From contig CAVUHL010000003.1 of NCBI GenBank assembly GCA_963741305.1, positions 7,316,001 to 7,380,000 of the forward strand: DNA of 64,000 bases, given 5' to 3'. The notes below the pieces were generated by a model that did no database searches, was not told the origin of the DNA, and was given only the letters and a program-made list of their open reading frames with translations. This document shows positions 44,526 through 55,000 of the stretch, piece after piece. The translations under genes were made by a program, and so were the position numbers. Numbering within the stretch: the first letter of the stretch is position 1; every line of letters begins with the position of its first letter. The stretch is from DATMER01 sp963741305 (GTDB lineage Bacteria > Acidobacteriota > Thermoanaerobaculia > Multivoradales > UBA5704).

Positions 44526-47500
44526 ATGAACGAGCTTCGCGTCCTCTTTGCTGCCGCCGCAGACACGGGGTACCGCGCTCGGCTCGCCAATGCGGACGGC
44601 AATGTCGGTGCCGAGGCTCCGTTCACGCCGTTCCTCGCAGAGGACGCTTACGAGGATCTGCGTTGGTATCTGGAAGACTACATGGACCTTCCCGACGGTG
44701 GGGCCGTCGTCCGGGCGCGGCGCATCGAACGGGAGCTCGAGTGGTGGGCCCGCCAACTCTACGATGCCCTGTTCTCGGCAGCGGACAATTGCGAACTCCT
44801 GAGCCAGCTTCTCGCCGGTCCGGAGCCGCGCCGGCTGACCATCGTCACCAAGGACCTGGAGCTGCTGCGGTTGCCTTGGGAGCTCGTTGCCGATGACGTG
44901 GGAAGCCTAGCCCAGCGGGTGTCGGTGCGTCGTCAGTTGGAGGAGCCAAAAGAGATCAAGCCGCGTCCGGCGCAGCTCCCGCTACGCATCCTCTACATCG
45001 TCAGCCGGCCGTCCAATGCAGGCTTCATCGATCCGCGATTCACGGCCAAGGCGCTTTTGGATGCCCTCGAACCGCTCGGCGCCGATGTCCAGGTGGAATT
45101 CTGCCGGCCGCCCACCCTGGAGCGGATGGAGGAGCTACTGAGCCTCCGGCAGGAGGCTGGCGATCCCTTCGATATCGTTCACTTCGACGGTCACGGCAAT
45201 TTCTCGGAGGAGAGGCAGGTCGGAGTGCTCTACTTTGAGGAGCCTGCCGATGCCTTCGGGAGAGCCGCGACCGACCCCGTTTCGGCCATTGCTCTCGGCG
45301 CTCTTCTGTCGCGCCATGCCATCCCGCTCGTCATCCTCGAAGCGTGCCGCACCGCCACGATCGGGCCGGCCAACGCCTTCGGCTCTGTCGCAACGCACCT
45401 GATTGCCGCGGGAGTGGGGAGCGTGCTGGCGATGAGCCACGCGGTTCACGTCGAAGCCACCCGGCTGCTGATGGAGGGTTTCTACCGCGAGCTTGTCCGC
45501 GGCGCCACCCTTGATCAGGCCGTGTCCGCGGCGCGGAAGGCATTGTGGGACAATCCCTCGCGTTGGCTCAAAGCCGGTCCAGATGGGCGCACGATTGAGC
45601 TGCAGGACTGGTTCCTGCCGCATCTCTATCACAGCGCCGCGGATGACGCCCTCATTCCAGCCAGTGTCCATTCCAGAGCCGAGGGGGCCGCCAGAGCTGG
45701 TTTCCGCCGCCCGGCCACAGATGAAGAAGCCGGCGCCTTTCCACCGCCGCCTCAGTTTGGTTTCCGGGGCCGCGCTCGGGAGCTGCACATGCTGGAGCGC
45801 CTGTTTCAGACTGCGCGAGGTCTCGTGCTGCACGCCATGGGTGGCATGGGAAAGACCGCGCTCGCCACTGAAGCCGCGCATTGGTGGACGCGCAGTGGCT
45901 TGTTCCGCGATGGCGCGTGTTTTCTGAGCTTCGAGCAGTTTATGAGCGCTGACCGGACGGTGCAGATGCTCGGCACCTATCTCGCCGGGCCGCAATTCGA
46001 GCAGCTTCCCGCTGTCGAGCAGCGCCGCCGCGCCATCGAGCTGTTCCATCAGAACGCTGTGCTCCTGGTCTGGGACAACTTCGAAAGCGTCCTGCCGCAG
46101 TTCAACAACGGCGTCGCCGGCCTCGCCAGTCCCTATACCGCCGACGAGCGCCGTCGCCTCGCCGAGCTGTTCTACGATCTCACTGAGGGACCCGGGAACG
46201 GTTGCCTTCTCGTCACCTGCCGCCCCGGAGACACCGGGCTCCCCTGCGCACAGCGGTATGAGCTGCAAGGCCTGGCCCGCACCGACAGCCTGTGGCTCCT
46301 CGCGAGCATTATGGAGCGTGAAGGTCTCACCCTCGCTGGTCCCCGATTGAGCCGCGAGAGTCTCGATCCGCTGCTGAGCGACCTGGCCGATCATCCGCTC
46401 TCGTTGGAACTGGTCGGCCCCCATCTGCGAACCATGACGCCCGACGAGATCCGCGCCGATTTCGGCAAGCTCCTCGCGACATTTCAGCAAGATGCGCCCG
46501 AGGAAAGGAACCAATCCCTCCTCGCCTCCCTGGAGTTTTCCCGCCGGCACCTGAGCCTCGCCACCCGCGAGGCCCTGCCTTGGCTTGGCCTTTTTCGCAG
46601 TGGGGTGTTCGAGTTCATTCTGCTCGACGTGAGCCAACTCCCTTCGGAGGTCTGGGAGCCCAGCCGGCGGGAGCTGCAAGGCATTGCTCTCCTGCGTACA
46701 GAGGGCCCCTTCCTGCGTTTCCACCCCACCCTCGCCGCTGTCGTTGCCGATCCCACCCTCGTGCAGAACCCAGAGATTCGGCAGCGGTTCCTCGATGTCT
46801 ACCTCGGCATCATGCAGGGGTTGGACGAAGCGTTGGATGGCTCGCAACCGCGTGTCGCACTGGAATTACTGAACCGCGAGGAGGCGAACTACCGCGCTGG
46901 CGTCCAGTGGGCCGTGGCCGATCAGCAGCTCCAAACTGCCGCGGCGCTGGGCGACACGTTTCGCGTCTATTTGGAAAGGTCAGGCCGTCTCCGCGAACGC
47001 GATGCCTGGGTGCAGTGGCTGAAGGATGCGGTGGGCCGACAGGGCTTCACGAAAGAAGCCGCCACTTACGAGCGGGAGCACGCCCGGACGCGCTTCACCC
47101 AGGGCGACCCGCAAGGTGCGATGGCTCAGCTCCATGCCCTCATCGAGCGCCTCCGCCACCACACCGACTTTGATCCCGCGTTTCAGTTGGCGGTAACGAC
47201 CAGCATGCTGGGCCGGTTGGTGAACGAGTCAGGCGCCTCCGCGCAAGCCGTTCCCATCCTGCGGGAAGCCGCCGGTCACTGGGAGGCACTGGTAGAAAAA
47301 GCCGGAGGCCGGGCCTGGGAAGAGCTACTGGCCTCGTCCGACCACGCGAAGGCCGCGACCGAGCTGCATAACCTCTCCGCCACGATGGGCAGTCTGGCCA
47401 ATGCGCTACGCGGCACTGGCCAGCACGACGAGGCTCTCGACGTGGCGGAAACAGCGCTGCGGATTGACGAGCGAAGGGGCAACCACCGAGAAGTCGCCAC

Positions 47501-48266
47501 CGGACACGGCCAATGCGCCAGGATACTCATGGCCACGGGCCGCTACGCCGAGGCCGACGCCCGCTACGACTTGGCCCTCGCCGCCGCCCGCCAAGCTGGG
47601 GACAAGGAATTGGAGGGATCCTCCCTCCAGCATCAGGGGCTCCTTGCACGGCAATGCAACCAGCTTGAGCGCGCCAGCCGCCTCTACCAGCGGGCACTCG
47701 AGCTCTTTCGGGAGGCGGGCGCTCAGGGCGCGATGATGCGGACCTTCAACCTCCTCGGCGTGGCCGAACGACAGGCTGGCCGGCTGGCTGAGGCGCGAGC
47801 GTGGTACGAGAAATCGCGCGAGTTGGCCGTGCAGCTCAAGGATCGAACCAGCATCGGCATGGCTGCACAGAACATCGGCATCGTCTGCCAGTTTGAAGGC
47901 AAAGCCGCCCGCCAGAGGGTCGACGAGCCTTCGGCCGAACGGCACTTCGAGGAAGCCCGCCGCTCTGTGGAGGAAGGCTTGAAAGTTTGGCAAGCCTCTG
48001 GCGACAAGCCCCATGAAGCGGATGCATGGTTCCAACTCGCAAGGATCTGTCTCTGCCTCGGCGATTTAGCCGCCAGCGAACGCCACGCCCATGAATCCCG
48101 CCAGATCCACGAATCCCTCGGCCTCAAGGAAGCTTGGAAGGACTATGACACCCTCTCCGAAATAGTCCAGGCCCGTGGGGACCTCGCCGCTGCCGCAGTG
48201 TGGGCCAAGAAGCGCGATGACCTGCTCGCCGACCTCGAACGCCGCGCAGGCGGAGGTCTCTCTTGA
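44526..48266 (+). CDS. CHAT/NB-ARC/TPR protein, paralogue 1
   Basis: From the ATG at 44526 the protein has 1,246 residues. Residues 1-390 carry a CHAT domain whose predicted catalytic pair is His223 (F-D-G-H-G) and Cys274 (L-E-A-C-R-T-A). An NB-ARC/STAND ATPase follows (about 415-780): GFRGR, the P-loop M-G-G-M-G-K-T with Lys443, Walker B L-L-V-W-D-N with Asp517, the L-L-V-T-C-R sensor, DHPLSLELVG in place of GLPL, and F-H-P-T-L at the MHD position. TPRs fill about 800-1240. The model is that target binding by the TPRs releases the ATPase, which oligomerises and activates the protease (inferred from STAND biology). It lacks five or six residues just before PFLRFHPTL that the other four have. 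Confidence 0.9.
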   Translation: MNELRVLFAAAADTGYRARLANADGNVGAEAPFTPFLAEDAYEDLRWYLEDYMDLPDGGAVVRARRIERELEWWARQLYDALFSAADNCELLSQLLAGPEPRRLTIVTKDLELLRLPWELVADDVGSLAQRVSVRRQLEEPKEIKPRPAQLPLRILYIVSRPSNAGFIDPRFTAKALLDALEPLGADVQVEFCRPPTLERMEELLSLRQEAGDPFDIVHFDGHGNFSEERQVGVLYFEEPADAFGRAATDPVSAIALGALLSRHAIPLVILEACRTATIGPANAFGSVATHLIAAGVGSVLAMSHAVHVEATRLLMEGFYRELVRGATLDQAVSAARKALWDNPSRWLKAGPDGRTIELQDWFLPHLYHSAADDALIPASVHSRAEGAARAGFRRPATDEEAGAFPPPPQFGFRGRARELHMLERLFQTARGLVLHAMGGMGKTALATEAAHWWTRSGLFRDGACFLSFEQFMSADRTVQMLGTYLAGPQFEQLPAVEQRRRAIELFHQNAVLLVWDNFESVLPQFNNGVAGLASPYTADERRRLAELFYDLTEGPGNGCLLVTCRPGDTGLPCAQRYELQGLARTDSLWLLASIMEREGLTLAGPRLSRESLDPLLSDLADHPLSLELVGPHLRTMTPDEIRADFGKLLATFQQDAPEERNQSLLASLEFSRRHLSLATREALPWLGLFRSGVFEFILLDVSQLPSEVWEPSRRELQGIALLRTEGPFLRFHPTLAAVVADPTLVQNPEIRQRFLDVYLGIMQGLDEALDGSQPRVALELLNREEANYRAGVQWAVADQQLQTAAALGDTFRVYLERSGRLRERDAWVQWLKDAVGRQGFTKEAATYEREHARTRFTQGDPQGAMAQLHALIERLRHHTDFDPAFQLAVTTSMLGRLVNESGASAQAVPILREAAGHWEALVEKAGGRAWEELLASSDHAKAATELHNLSATMGSLANALRGTGQHDEALDVAETALRIDERRGNHREVATGHGQCARILMATGRYAEADARYDLALAAARQAGDKELEGSSLQHQGLLARQCNQLERASRLYQRALELFREAGAQGAMMRTFNLLGVAERQAGRLAEARAWYEKSRELAVQLKDRTSIGMAAQNIGIVCQFEGKAARQRVDEPSAERHFEEARRSVEEGLKVWQASGDKPHEADAWFQLARICLCLGDLAASERHAHESRQIHESLGLKEAWKDYDTLSEIVQARGDLAAAAVWAKKRDDLLADLERRAGGGLS

Positions 48267-48294
48267 ATTGTTGGATCCGCGAAGCCATCTCCTT

Positions 48295-51200
48295 ATGAGC
48301 GACCTTCGAGTCCTCTTCGTTGACGCACCAGACCAGGGCTACCGCGCTCAGCTCACCGATACCAGGGGCCGCCGGCTCGGTGCCGAGGTTCTGTTCACGC
48401 CCTTCCTTACCAAGGATGATTACGAGGACCTACGCTGGTACCTGGAAGATTACATGGACCTGCCCGATGGCGGGGCGGTGGTCCGGGCGCAGCGCATCGA
48501 ACGGGAGCTCGAGCGGTGGGGCAGCCAACTCTACGATACCCTGTTCTCGGCAGCGGAAAACCACACTCTCCTGAGCCAGCTTCTCGCCGGTCCGGAGCCA
48601 CGCCGGCTGACCATCGTCACCAAGGACCCGGAGTTGCTGCGGTTGCCTTGGGAGCTCGTTGCTGATGAGGAGGGAAGCCTCGCGCAACGACTATCGGTGC
48701 GCCGTCAGTTGGAGGAGCCGAAAGAGGTCAAGCTGCGGCCGGCGCAGCTCCCGCTACGCATCCTCTACATCGTCAGCCGGCCGTCTAATGCGGGCTTCAT
48801 CGATCCACGGTTCACGGCCAAGGCGCTCTTGGATGCCCTCGAATCGCTCGGCGACAACGTCCGGGTGGACTTCTGCCGGCCGCCCACCCTGGAGCGGATG
48901 GAGGAGATGTTGTGCATCCAGCAGGAGATCGGCGATCCTTTCAATATCGTGCACTTCGACGGCCACGGCGATTTCAAGGAGAAGAGGGGGGTGCTCTGCT
49001 TCGAGGAGCCTGCCGACGCCTTCGGTAGAGCCGCGATCGATGCCGTCTCGGCCATTGAGCTCGGTACTCTTCTGTCGCGCCATACCATCTCGCTCGTCAT
49101 CCTTGAGGCGTGCCGCACCGCTACGGTCGGGCCAACCACCGTCTTCGGCTCCGTCGCACCGCACCTGATGGATGCGGGCGTGGGAAGTGTGCTCGCGATG
49201 AGCCATACGGTTCACGTCGAAGCCACCCGGCTGTTGATGGGACGTTTCTATAGCGAGCTTGTCCGCGGCGCCACCATCGATGAGGCCGTGTCCGCGGCGC
49301 GGCAGGCGCTGCGGAACAAGCCCTCGCGTTGGCTCAAGGCCGGTCCGGACGGGCGCAGGGTCGAGCTGCGGGATTGGTTCCTGCCGCATCTCTATAGCCG
49401 CGCCGCGGATGCCGCGCTCGTTCCATCCATTACCCATTCCGCCGAGGGTGCCGCCGGCACCGATTTCCGCCACCCAGCCACACGCGAAGAAGCCGGCGCT
49501 TTTCCACTCCCGCCTCAGTTTGGTTTCCGGGGTCGCGCTCGGGAGCTGCACATGTTGGAGCGCCGGCTCAGGGAAAAGCGGGGGCTCGTGCTGCACGCCA
49601 TGGGTGGCATGGGCAAGACCGCGCTCGCCACCGAGGCCGCGCATTGGTGGACGCGCAGCGGCTTGTTCCGCGACGGTGCCTGCTTCCTGAGCTTCGAGCA
49701 GTTTATAAGCGCCGACCGGGTGGTACAGGTGCTTGGTACCTATCTCGCCGGGCCGCAATTCGGGCAGCTTCTCGCCTCCGAGCAGCGCCGCTGCGCCATC
49801 GAGCTGTTCCAGCAGAAGTCTGTGCTCCTGGTCTGGGACAACTTCGAGAGCGTCCTGCCGCAGTTCAACAACGACGACGCCGGTCACCCCAGCCTCTATA
49901 CTATCGACGAGCGCCACCGTCTCGCCGAGCTGTTCTTAGACCTCACCGAAGGGCCTGGGAAAGGCTGCCTCCTCGTCACCTGCCGCCCTGGAGAATCCGG
50001 GCTCCCCGGCGCGCAGCGGTACGAGTTGGAAGGCTTGGCCTGCGCCGACAGCCTGTGGCTCCTCGCGAGCATTTTGGAGCGCGAAGGACTCACGCTCAAC
50101 GATCGACTGAGCCGCGATAAACTCGATCCGCTGCTACGGGATTTGGCCGATCACCCGCTCTCACTGGAACTCGTCGGCCCCCATCTGCGGACCATGGCGC
50201 CCGACGAGATCCGCGCGGACTTCGCCAAGCTCGTGGCCACCTTCAACCAAGAGGCCCCTGAGGAAAGGAACCAATCCCTTCTGGCGTCGCTGGAGTTTTC
50301 TCTCCGTCACCTGAGCCCCGCCGCCCGCAAAACCTTGCCCTGGCTTGGCCTCTTCCGCGGAGGGGTGTTTGAGAGTGTTCTACTCGCTGTGAGCGAGCTC
50401 AGTCCGGAATCCTGGAAACCTATCCGGAGCGAACTCGAAGGCATTGCCCTCCTGCGCGCGAAATACGATCTTAGGATCGGTGACCGCCCCTTCCTAAGCT
50501 TTCATCCTACTCTCACATCGACCGCCGTCGATCCTACTCTTGCACAAGATCTGGAGATCCGGAAGCGGTTTCTCGGCGTTTATCGCGCTCTTGAGCAATA
50601 TTTATACAAATTGCTGACGGGTCCGCAGCCGCGCACCGCACTGGCCGCTCTGAGCTGCGAGGAGGCAAACTATCGTACCGCCGTCAATTGGGCCGTGGCC
50701 GATCAGCAGCTTCCGGCCGCTGGGGAACTGGGCGCAACATTCTCTCGCTATCTCCAAATGTCAGGCCGTCTCCGCGAGCGCGATGCCTGGGTGCAGTGGC
50801 TGAAAAACAGAGTGGGCCGCCAGGGCTTCACAAAAGAAGTCGCCCGGTACGAGCGGCAGCACGCCTGGACGCGCTTCACCCAGGGCGATCCGCAGGGCGC
50901 GGTACATCAGCTTCAGGCTCTCATCGAGCGCCTTCGCCACACCGCCGAGTTTGATCCCGCCTTTCAGTTGGCGTCGACGATCCAAAGTTTGGGGGGGATG
51001 CTCGACAGTGCAGGTGTCTCCGCGCAAGCGATTCCCACCTTGCAGGACGCCTGCAACCTCTGGGAGGCACTGGTGGAGGGCGTAGGAGGTCGGCCATGGG
51101 AAGAACTTCTGTCCTCCCCACACTATGCAAAGGCTGAGGCTGAGTTCGGAGGTCTCTCCGCAACTATGACCGATTTGGCCAATGCGTTTTGCAGCGCCGG

Positions 51201-52050
51201 CGAGCACCGCGAAGCTTTGGCTGTGGCGGAGAAGGCATTTCGGATTGACGAGCGAATAGGCGACCACCGTGAAGTCGCTGTGGGGCATGGCCAATGCGCC
51301 AGCATCCTTAGGGCCATGGGCCGCTACGACGAGGCCGACGCTCGTTACGACTTGGCCCTCGCCGCCGCGCGCCGAGCTGGGGACAAGGAACTCGCGGGAT
51401 CGATCCTCCAACATCAAGGGGTCCTAGCCGACGATCTCAACCAACTCGACCGCGCCAGCCGCCTATTCCGGCAGGTACTCGGTTGTTTTAAGGAGGTAGG
51501 TAACCTTCAAGGTGAGCTGCAAACCTGTAACCTCCTCGGTGCGGTCGACCAGAAGGCCGGACGATTGGCCGAGGCGCGAGCCTGGTACGAGAAATCTCGC
51601 GAGCTGGCCGGGCAGTTGAAGGATCAGCCCGGCCTCGGCCAAGCCGCGCATAACATCGGCATCGTCTGGCAACTGGAAGGCGAAGCCACCCGTGAGCTGG
51701 GTGCCGAGCCAGCCGCCCGGCAGTGCTTCGAAGAAGCCCGCCGGTCGGTGGAGGATGGCCTAAGGGTCTGGCAGTCCATCAGCGACAAACCTGCTGAAGC
51801 TATGGCGCTTGGGCAGTTGGCTCAAGTTGAGTTCTGGCTGGGTAATCTCGTTGAGGCAGAGCAACAGGCACTGCGAGGCCTCGCCATTGACGAGAGGCTA
51901 CAAATTGCTCTTCAATTGCCCTCGGACTACCGCACCCTTGCTGTAATCGCCCAAGCTCGCGGTGATATCGTTGCTGCCGCCGAATGGGCCAATAAGCGCG
52001 CTGCCGTGCTCGCCGAGCTTGGACGCCGCGGAAGCGGCAGCTTCTCTTAA
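48295..52050 (+). CDS. CHAT/NB-ARC/TPR protein, paralogue 2
   Basis: This 1,251-residue protein starts MSDLRVLFVDAPDQGY, 28 bp after paralogue 1. Catalytic His224 and Cys273 of CHAT and Walker A Lys441 are intact, as are L-L-V-W-D-N-F and F-H-P-T-L. The CHAT loop after F-D-G-H-G is shorter than in the others (D-F-K-E-K-R-G-V-L-C-F). The C-terminal TPR half is among the most diverged of the five, for example N-W-A-V-A-D-Q-Q-L-P-A-A-G-E-L and the last repeats E-Q-Q-A-L-R-G-L-A-I-D-E-R-L-Q-I-A-L. The start is fixed by alignment with the other paralogues; there is no strong ribosome site, so translation may depend on the gene before. Confidence 0.88.
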   Translation: MSDLRVLFVDAPDQGYRAQLTDTRGRRLGAEVLFTPFLTKDDYEDLRWYLEDYMDLPDGGAVVRAQRIERELERWGSQLYDTLFSAAENHTLLSQLLAGPEPRRLTIVTKDPELLRLPWELVADEEGSLAQRLSVRRQLEEPKEVKLRPAQLPLRILYIVSRPSNAGFIDPRFTAKALLDALESLGDNVRVDFCRPPTLERMEEMLCIQQEIGDPFNIVHFDGHGDFKEKRGVLCFEEPADAFGRAAIDAVSAIELGTLLSRHTISLVILEACRTATVGPTTVFGSVAPHLMDAGVGSVLAMSHTVHVEATRLLMGRFYSELVRGATIDEAVSAARQALRNKPSRWLKAGPDGRRVELRDWFLPHLYSRAADAALVPSITHSAEGAAGTDFRHPATREEAGAFPLPPQFGFRGRARELHMLERRLREKRGLVLHAMGGMGKTALATEAAHWWTRSGLFRDGACFLSFEQFISADRVVQVLGTYLAGPQFGQLLASEQRRCAIELFQQKSVLLVWDNFESVLPQFNNDDAGHPSLYTIDERHRLAELFLDLTEGPGKGCLLVTCRPGESGLPGAQRYELEGLACADSLWLLASILEREGLTLNDRLSRDKLDPLLRDLADHPLSLELVGPHLRTMAPDEIRADFAKLVATFNQEAPEERNQSLLASLEFSLRHLSPAARKTLPWLGLFRGGVFESVLLAVSELSPESWKPIRSELEGIALLRAKYDLRIGDRPFLSFHPTLTSTAVDPTLAQDLEIRKRFLGVYRALEQYLYKLLTGPQPRTALAALSCEEANYRTAVNWAVADQQLPAAGELGATFSRYLQMSGRLRERDAWVQWLKNRVGRQGFTKEVARYERQHAWTRFTQGDPQGAVHQLQALIERLRHTAEFDPAFQLASTIQSLGGMLDSAGVSAQAIPTLQDACNLWEALVEGVGGRPWEELLSSPHYAKAEAEFGGLSATMTDLANAFCSAGEHREALAVAEKAFRIDERIGDHREVAVGHGQCASILRAMGRYDEADARYDLALAAARRAGDKELAGSILQHQGVLADDLNQLDRASRLFRQVLGCFKEVGNLQGELQTCNLLGAVDQKAGRLAEARAWYEKSRELAGQLKDQPGLGQAAHNIGIVWQLEGEATRELGAEPAARQCFEEARRSVEDGLRVWQSISDKPAEAMALGQLAQVEFWLGNLVEAEQQALRGLAIDERLQIALQLPSDYRTLAVIAQARGDIVAAAEWANKRAAVLAELGRRGSGSFS

Positions 52051-52073
52051 ATGGTCTGATCCGCCCCCCCACT

Positions 52074-55000
52074 ATGAATGAACTCCGCGTCCTCTTGGCC
52101 GTCGCAGATTCAGGGGGATATAGCGTTCAGATCGCTGATGCCGACGGCAATGTCGGTGTCGAGGTTCCGTTCACGCCGTCCCTCGCGGAGGACGATTACG
52201 AGGATCTGCGCTGGTATCTGGAAGACTACATGGACCTGCCCGACGGCGGGGCGGTCGTCCGGGCGCAGCGCATCGAACTGGAGCTGGAGCGGTGGGGCCG
52301 TGAGTTCTACGATGCCCTGTTCTCGGCAGCGGACTACCGCGCGCTCCTGAGCCAGCTACTCGCCGGTCCTGAGCCACGCCGATTGACCATAGTCACCAAG
52401 GACCCGAAGCTGCTACGGTTGCCTTGGGAACTCGTTGCCGATGACGCAGGGAGCCTAGCCCAGCGGGTGTCCGTGCGGCGGCAACTAGAGGTGCCAGAGA
52501 CGCCGGAACTCACCAAGCCGCGTCCGGCACAGCTCCCACTACAAATCCTCTACATCGTCAGCCGGCCGGCCAATGCGGGCTTTATTGATCCGCGGTTCAC
52601 GGCTAAGGCGCTCTTGGATGCCCTCGAACCGCTCGGTGCCGATGTACAGGTGGAAATGTGCCGTCCGCCCACCCTTGAGCAGATGGAGGAGATGCTGTGC
52701 CTTCGGCAGGAGGCCGGCGATCCCTTCGATATCGTTCACTTCGACGGTCACGGCGATTTCTCGAAGGAGAAGCAGGTCGGCGAGCTCTACTTTGAGGAGC
52801 CAGCCGATGCTTTCGGGAGAGCTGCGACAGACCCCGTCTCGGCTATTGCTCTCGGCGCTCTTCTGTCGCGCCATGACATTTCGCTTGTCGTCCTCGAAGC
52901 GTGCCGAACCGCCACGGTCGGGCCGACTACCGTTTTCGGCTCCGTTGCCCTGCAGCTGATCGACGCGGGCGTGGGGAGCGTGCTGGCGATGAGCCATGCG
53001 GTTCACGTCGAAGCCACCCGGCTGCTGATGGAGGGTTTCTATCGCGAGCTTGTCCGCGGCACCACCATTGATCAGGCCTTGTCCGCGGCGCGGACGGCGC
53101 TGCGGGACAATTCCGCCCGTTGGCTCAAGGCTGGCCCAGATGGGCGCGCGATTGAGTTGCGGGATTGGTTTCTGCCGCACCTCTATCACCGCGCCGCGGA
53201 CGACCCGCTCGTTCCACCAAGGACTTATCCCAGAGCGGAGAGCTCCGCCAGGGCCGGCTTCCGCCGCCCGGCCACAGGCGAAGAAGTCGGCGCCTTCCCA
53301 CCACCGCCTCAATTTGGTTTCCGAGGCCGCGCCTGGGAACTGTACGAGTTGGAGCGCCGGTTGCAGGCATCGCGAGGCCTCGTGCTGCACGCTATGGGCG
53401 GCATGGGCAAGACCGCGCTCGCCACCGAGGCCGCGCACTGGTGGACTCGCAGCGGTCTGTTTCGCGATGGCGCGTGCTTCTTGAGCTTCGAGCAGTTCAT
53501 GAGCGCTGACCGGGCGGTTCAGGTGCTCGGTAACTATCTCGTCGGGCCGCAATTCGAGCAGCTTCCCGCCATCGAGCAGCGCCGCCGCGCCATTGAGCTC
53601 TTCCAGCAAAACGCTGTGCTCCTGGTCTGGGACAATTTCGAGAGCACCCTGCCGCAGTTCAACGATGGCGCCGCTGGACTTGCGAGCCCCTACACCGCCG
53701 ACGAGCGCCGCCGCCTCGCCGAGCTGTTCTACGATCTCACCGAAGGATCCGGGAACAGTTGTCTCCTCGTCACCTGCCGTCCCGGAGACACCGGGCTCCC
53801 CGGTGCGCAGCGGTACGAGCTTCAGGGCCTGGCCCGCGCCGACAGCCTGTGGCTCCTCGCGAGCATTTTGGAGCGCGAAGGCCTCACCCTCACCGATCCG
53901 CGGTTGAGCCGCGAACGGCTCGATCCGCTGCTGAACGATCTGGCCGATCACCCGCTTTCGCTGGAGCTAGTCGGCCCTCATCTGCGCTCGCTGACGCCCG
54001 AGGAGATCATGGCGGACTTCGGCAAGCGCCTCGTGGAATTCCGGCAAGAGGCTCTTGAGGAGAGAAATCAATCCCTGCTCGCTTCGCTGGAGTTTTCCCT
54101 CCGGCACCTGAGCCCTGCTGCTCGCGAGGCTCTACCTTGGCTTGGACTCTTCAGTGGTGGTGTGTTCGAGGCCATGTTGCTCGAAGTGAGCCATCTCGCC
54201 CCGGAAGTTTGGGAACCTATTCGGCAGGAGTTGCAAGGTATCGCGCTCCTCCGCACGGAGGCTGATATTCGGATCACAGGCCGCCCCTTCCTCCGGTTCC
54301 ATCCCACCCTTGCCTCCACCACTGCCGATCGCACCCTCGTGCAGAACCCAGAGATCCGGCAGCGCTTCATCGTTAACTATGATCTCCTCACGCAGACATT
54401 GGACAGTGCGCTGAGCGGCTCGCAGTCACATTACGCGCTGAAGGTCTTGAACCGAGAGGAGGCGAACTATCGCACAGCCGTCCAGTGGTCACTAGCCGAT
54501 CAGAAGCTCACGGAAGCAGCTGGAATTGGCGGTACACTTTTGCGATACCTTGAAATATCAGGCCGCCTCCGCGAACGCGAGGCCTGGGTACAGTTGCTGA
54601 AGGGCGCGCTGGGCCAAAATGGTTTCACGGAAGACGCAGCCATTTACGAGCGGGAGCATTCCTGGGAGCTATTACGCCAAGGCGATCTGCAAAGTGCGAT
54701 AGATCAGCTTCAGACCCTCATCGAGCGCCTACGCCACACCACTGAGTTCAATCCCGCGTTTCAGTTGGCGCGTACGATTCAAATGCAAGGTCGGATGTTG
54801 ACCGAAACAGGCTCCCCTGCACAAGCTATCTCCGTTCTGCGGGAGGCCATTGGTCACTGGGAGATGCTTATTGAGAAAGCAGGACGCCTGCCTTGGGAAG
54901 AGTTTCTGACCTCACACGAGCCCGATCCCGCAGGGGGCGCGTCGGAGTTGGACAATCTTTCTGTCACAATGGGCGATCTGGCCAACGCACTGAGCCGCGC

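Noticed and set aside
48175..48294. Upstream start for paralogue 2 inside paralogue 1
   Set aside because: The extra 40 codons overlap the preceding gene in another frame and have no counterpart in the other four paralogues.
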